Notes under the pieces: generated by a model
Database searches by the model: none
What the model was told of the DNA's origin: nothing
The model's input: the letters and a program-made list of their open reading frames with translations, nothing else
Made by a program: the position numbers and the translations under genes
From: Syngnathus acus
Lineage: Eukaryota > Chordata > Actinopteri > Syngnathiformes > Syngnathidae
Reading direction: 5' to 3'
Assembly: GCF_901709675.1 (NCBI RefSeq)
Contig: NC_051100.1
Coordinates: 9,398,786-9,462,785, forward strand
Length of the DNA: 64,000 nt
Part shown: piece by piece, positions 61,301-64,000 of the stretch
Position numbering within the stretch: position 1 is the first letter of the stretch
Layout: each line of letters starts with the position of its first letter

Positions 61301-63406
61301 AGTACCCTCACCAAGAATATTGTACCCTTAACAGATGTGTATGTGTTTATATATTTCTCTTTAGTAGTTTAATTGTTGAAACCAGCATAAGAATATTATA
61401 TAACATCGTTTTAAATTTATTTGATTTCTCATTAGCTTGTACAGGATTTTTATTAATTTATTATTGGGAATGATCTATCTTCACAAAGGTCACAAAGCAG
61501 AGAACAAATATAACGCTCCACAATGTTTTCACATTTATTTTACTCTTTGTGCTTTTTAGCCATTGATAGATGCAATGGAATAATTCCATCTTGGCCCAGA
61601 ACGAAAAACGGCACTGGCCAGTATTGTCATCCTAAATCATCCTCTGGCTGTTAATACATGGACAAACAGACAAACACATAAGTATATGCTCCATGATTTT
61701 TTTTCATTTTGGTAACAGTTCACCCTTGGCGCAGGTCTACACTCTACTGAGTCATAGCTAATAATGATGTGACCTTCCCCTTCCATTCTACCGCACTCCC
61801 TTTTTCTAAGCTTTTGCTCATTTCCTCTGCCACTCTGACTTGTCTCCCTGGATTATTTCTCCCCTCTACCATTCACACAATGTCAGGGACCATGAAAGTG
61901 AGAATAAAGGCCACAGGTGTCTCTTGCTGCATGATGGACTGCTGTTGTCTGACTGAGGCTGTCTCCATGATTTACCGAGAGGCAAAAAAAAAAGTGGAAA
62001 ACAAAAAAGCAGAGAGAATTACTGCATTACTGAGAAGAAAACATACGCCGAAAGCCACCTCTGAGAGAGCGGAAGCGGTTTTTAATCAAGTCATTTACAT
62101 AATTCATCATTTTGGTCATCTATATGAAAAGGTCACCTTGTTATCTCTTGTGGTCGCATGTGGTATCAGTTTTCAGCCTGAGAATCTGTTCGTAGATGGA
62201 CTGACTCTCACAATGGAATGAGAGTAACCTTTTACTTCATGTTTTCTGCAAAGGCCATCTTGTGTCCAATGCAACTCCTAAAGCAGCATCTCTTACTCTC
62301 TGGTTGTACATAACTGTGCCTAGCTCGCCTCTTGTGCGTGTGTGTGTGTAGAGGCAAGGCTGCTGGCTGCTTTTGTGAAGCAGAAGAGTGTATCCATGCT
62401 GAAATAGCTAATTGAGAAGTACAGTGTACAATCTCATATGAGGCACCAACAACATATTACTATTACATGACTGACTACAGTTTATGGCCCGTATGCAGTT
62501 TGTGTGCATATGCTTGCACCAATGTTCCCTGTGTATTGCTAATTATAAAACTGGTGAGAATTTTATGAGAGCAGCGTTACCCCCCTTTTTGGCCTTGTGT
62601 TTGCATTGTCCTCTTAACCCTGCAGGGGACGTCTTCCAGCCTCTTTCTTGCTGCAAGCTTGGCATCAAAGGCCCAATAAAAAAGGCCTCTTCTAAATGAA
62701 CTTGACAGCAAAGCCAAGGCGTGTTGATGTGGGTGGACATGCAAATCAATATTTCACATCATCAGTGGCTGGTTGGCGGAGCATGGAGCCACAGCGCATG
62801 TCGCATGGGATTTGGACCACATGAGAAAGCAGGTGTCATCAGTGTGGACTGCATCTGGTTTTCTTTTTCAGAGTTGCGCTGTGGCTAACTGTACCAAAAT
62901 GACATCATGCCAGAGGTGTTTCAGATGCCGTTTACATATAGAGTAAGCAAATCAGATGGAAGATATCTGTAAGTTGTACAAAACCTCTCCAGCAATAGGT
63001 CACGACATGAGCGTGCTTGATGCAGCTTGGCAGCCAACATGTCATAAAGATGTAAATTACAATGCAGTCAAGGTCACCTTGTGCAAAGGAGGGAAAGAAA
63101 CATGGGCTGATGGTGTAATTCATCTCAATGTGGCACAGATACAGTGTTTATTTTAAGTACTTATGTGTCTTCATCCATAAAGACTTGCAATACTAAGTGA
63201 CAATTTGTTGTACATATCAATTTATTCAGACACCCAAAGAGCAAGAGAACCGGCACTGGTAAACCTCCGTCCTTGAATGACTTTCAACTCCACACCATGC
63301 TCCCTCAAGGAGACATGTCTTAGCATAATTCCGAGAGCTTAGAAGTCATTGATATGTGCTCCCTCAGCTCTGACAAGCCCATCCTTCCTGGCAAGGAAGC
63401 CCCCTA
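58313..63406. other. Intergenic, no gene seen
   Basis: This is AT-rich non-coding sequence. An (AAAT)n microsatellite lies at 61019-61037. The 150-codon plus frame 61769-62221 starts at a non-ATG codon, shows no known domain and has no supporting splice or promoter context. Confidence 0.5.
61019..61037. repeat. (AAAT)n microsatellite
   Basis: Almost five copies of a 4-bp AAAT unit lie in tandem. Confidence 0.9.
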
Positions 63407-63432
63407 CCCCCCCCCCCCCCCCCCCCCCCCCC
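63407..63432. repeat. Poly-C tract (26 C)
   Basis: This uninterrupted run of 26 cytosines is the longest homopolymer in the window. It makes the local poly-Gly/poly-Pro open frames meaningless. Confidence 0.95.
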
Positions 63433-64000
63433 ATGTGCTGGCTTATTGCCTGTATGTTGCCAAGACTGTGTCATGCCAGCTTTGACACCCTTGACCGTTA
63501 ACTCAGTTTTAGTCACACTTCCCCTCCCCCAGACGTGCTGTACTGGACACATTCATGCAGCGGTCATACCATCGTTAAGCATCCTTATTGGGAACAATGC
63601 ATTGATGGAAGAAACGGCATCCTCACTTGGTTAAATCTTTTTATGCCATTAAACCAGCGTATCTTGCAATATGTCTCTTGTGCATGGGTGGCTTGCCAGA
63701 TATGGGTATAAACAGACAAGGTCAAATCCATCCCTACAGTCCCCAGCTGGCATTAACCCAGTCACAGGGGTGCCTGTGAGTTGGAGATGTTTTCATGCTG
63801 GATGCACAATTTCTCCAGCGTTTACTCCTGTCCATTTGCATCACTGGCAGTTGACCTGAGTGACATCAACATGGAGCCGCTGCAGCAAAATACTTTTTCG
63901 GGGCAAATTGGAATCCATGTCTAATTTTAGTTCTTATATTTAATTCACTATTTGTTCAAATATTTAGATTTTTTAATCTTTTTTTTATCTAAATTTTTTT
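63433..64000. other. Intergenic to window end, no gene seen
   Basis: This is non-coding sequence, ending in a T-rich stretch. Nothing is recognised. Confidence 0.5.

Noticed and set aside
61769-62221. 150-codon plus-strand ORF
   Set aside because: It has a non-ATG start, no recognisable domain, low-complexity Cys and Lys stretches, and no splice or promoter context.
1-64000. CRISPR arrays, operons, phage or plasmid modules
   Set aside because: None is present; spliced genes, SINE tails and MITEs show the window is vertebrate nuclear DNA.

Overview
This window is vertebrate nuclear DNA, most probably from a teleost fish (a percomorph is a guess). The reasons are GT-AG introns, long non-coding stretches, fish-type MITEs, tRNA-derived SINE/L2 tails, Tc1-like relics, and the two recognisable genes. 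There is no bacterial or phage architecture. Only two protein-coding genes can be supported, both on the minus strand.

Left end (363-3762, minus): the first four coding exons of a serine palmitoyltransferase large subunit. It is best read as sptlc3 (the SPTLC2/SPTLC3 group), and the rest of the gene lies off the left edge. Centre-right (46698-51168, minus): a complete btbd3 gene of four coding exons and 519 codons, with BTB, BACK and PHR domains. Its 3'UTR probably runs down to about 45577. Its 5' leader (about 51169-51730) carries several short upstream ORFs, one of which overlaps the main start codon. In human, BTBD3 and SPTLC3 are neighbours on chromosome 20p12 in the same orientation. Here btbd3 also lies upstream of sptlc3 on the same strand, so the pair looks like conserved synteny with a gene-free interval of only about 42 kb.

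Between and beyond the genes (3763-45576 and 51740-64000) I find no other convincing gene. What can be read there is mobile-element debris. There are four copies of a short non-autonomous hAT-type element, three with perfect 8-bp target duplications. Two TA-flanked MITEs are present, one inserted inside a hAT copy with an exact TA duplication. Two decayed Tc1-like transposases account for the longest antisense ORFs near 38.5 kb. Also present are tRNA-derived SINE/L2-like tails, 3' ends of non-LTR retroelements, homopolymer C and T tracts and microsatellites.

The two genes do not form a pathway together. Sptlc3 belongs to the ER enzyme that starts sphingolipid synthesis. Btbd3 is a BTB-BACK-PHR protein linked in mouse to dendrite orientation. 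I found no undescribed multi-gene system. The most useful leads are the uORF-rich btbd3 leader, the nested MITE that dates itself, and a few exon-like patches on the plus strand near 18.7-20 kb.
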